Shown piece after piece: positions 63,453 through 64,000 of a stretch of DNA of 64,000 bases. This stretch comes from CAIYYO01 sp049299895. GTDB taxonomy: Archaea > Altiarchaeota > Altiarchaeia > IMC4 > QMZM01. The notes below the pieces were generated by a model. The model was not told the DNA's origin, did no database searches, and saw nothing but the letters and a program-made list of their open reading frames with translations. Each line of letters begins with the position of its first letter. Positions within the stretch are counted from its first letter, which is position 1. Both the position numbers and the translations under genes were made by a program. The DNA is taken from assembly GCA_049299895.1 (NCBI GenBank), contig JBAQYF010000009.1, forward strand, positions 60,383-124,382. Direction: 5' to 3'.

Positions 63453-63487
63453 CTACCAATTATCTACCAAAAACTACTGGTTTGGTA
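63453..63487 (+). repeat. 35-base repeat downstream of fic
   Basis: Matches 61725-61759 at 34 of 35 positions. Together they bracket fic and the purQ remnant over 1.76 kb. Confidence 0.85.
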
Positions 63488-63890
63488 GATATGTTCTCCC
63501 AGAAGATAATTTCATAATCCAGATTGTCCCAATTCTGAACCATATGTATCATATTTGAAACGATGGCTCATTGATGAAAGGGACAAGCAGCTCGCCATTT
63601 TTTTTTAACAATGTTAATATTCCTGTTTTTAGGACTGATTAACCCTAATGTTAGGACCAACAGGATGAATACAAAACGATCACCGTACTATTGTGTGAAA
63701 TGGTTTCATTTTTTATCTGTTCTAATTTCTTGAACAAACGTTCTAATTTCTTGAACAAAAATATTGGCCTCAGCCAGCACTTAAAAACTGTTTTGATCAG
63801 TTCTTAATCTGCCTAGTGCCAATTCAAGATTTTTCTCAGAGCAGAACTTCGTGAATAAGCTACTTTTCATTATTAATTACCTAAGTTTTC
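63488..63890. other. AT-rich region without recognisable gene
   Basis: No supported gene. It contains a tandem direct repeat (63719-63759), T-runs near 63600 and scattered short inverted repeats. Confidence 0.5.
63719..63759 (+). repeat. Tandem 20-base repeat
   Basis: GTTCTAATTTCTTGAACAAA occurs at 63719-63738 and 63740-63759. Each copy has a GTTC/GAAC inverted pair, as in operator sites. Confidence 0.75.
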
Positions 63891-64000
63891 CCTTGTTTTT
63901 CCTCATTACATCCTACTTTTTTTAGTATGCTGTCCTGTATTTTTTCCAGATTTACAGTTGTGGACCAAGTATTGTCGTTTTCGTTGTCTTTCAAATGGAT
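63891..64000 (-). CDS. C-terminal end of a gene running past the window
   Basis: An open minus-strand frame enters from the right edge and ends at TAG 63891-63893. The 36 visible residues (HLKDNENDNTWSTTVNLEKI ... GCNEEKQGKT) are polar and helix-forming; no family can be named. It could be chance, since AT-rich DNA here limits the length of evidence. Confidence 0.35.

Noticed and set aside
1..64000. tRNA or rRNA genes
   Set aside because: No T-loop/acceptor pattern or rRNA signature was found on reading both strands; a covariance scan would be decisive.

Overview
The window is archaeal chromosome. Upstream regions carry BRE/TATA-type promoters, and several start codons sit about 25 bases after a TATA box, as in leaderless archaeal messages. 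Marker genes agree: fused Fae-Hps, PurL/PurQ, an HTH-ACT regulator of the COG2150 type, a HemK2-like release-factor methyltransferase, ScpB and MinD ATPases. Many exported proteins combine Thr-rich linkers with Cys-rich domains, a style common in DPANN and related uncultivated archaea; the sequence alone does not fix the lineage. No tRNA, rRNA or CRISPR array was found.

Layout. 0-3.5 kb is accessory DNA: a small membrane protein, a lipoprotein with a ligand-less cupredoxin domain, a 71-bp structured repeat in two copies, and an IS110-family transposase. 3.5-10.8 kb (minus) is a six-gene operon resembling hydrogenase-4, but every Cys ligand of the NiFe site and the small-subunit [4Fe-4S] cluster is substituted and no ferredoxin subunit is present. 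It therefore looks like a cofactor-free Ehr-type ion pump. 11-15.6 kb holds a large DUF4011/SF1 helicase/nuclease of the Hhe defence type. 15.7-24.4 kb carries an anion permease, three radical SAM proteins (one paired with a DUF4130 protein), an FG-GAP surface protein, a YbjQ-like protein and a RibD-like reductase. 24.4-35.0 kb (minus) has a Cys-repeat lipoprotein, an aconitase-family large subunit, a metallo-beta-lactamase-fold enzyme and the full trp operon (trpEGDCF-abrB-BA).

35.0-36.5 kb holds seven GTTGACA heptamers directly upstream of an AAA+ ATPase with a C-terminal winged helix; the same heptamer is scattered densely through the trp genes. 37-40.5 kb has a HemK2-like methyltransferase, then a VirB2-like pilin/thioredoxin fusion plus scpB, followed by a decayed tandem copy of both. 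40.5-47 kb has Fae-Hps, a secreted Cys-rich protein pair, phosphoglycerate kinase and the ACT regulator. 47-52 kb (minus) is a seven-gene exported operon with three VirB2-like pilin-type proteins, two carrying a CxxC thioredoxin-like C-terminus, and four other Cys-rich proteins. It diverges, from a matched pair of BRE/TATA promoters, from a surface-protein operon (52-58 kb) ending in two tandem MinD-type ATPases. 58-61.5 kb is purL-purQ. 61.5-63.5 kb is a Fic gene flanked by 35-bp repeats and a decayed copy of the purQ 3' end. The last 500 bases are AT-rich and mostly non-coding.

Functionally the window joins biosynthesis (Trp, purine, riboflavin-type, pentose supply by Fae-Hps, glycolysis/gluconeogenesis) with an unusual membrane ion pump and a Cys-rich, pilin-like cell-surface system. 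The most novel items are the cofactor-free hydrogenase-like complex, the pilin-thioredoxin fusions and the GTTGACA heptamer field.
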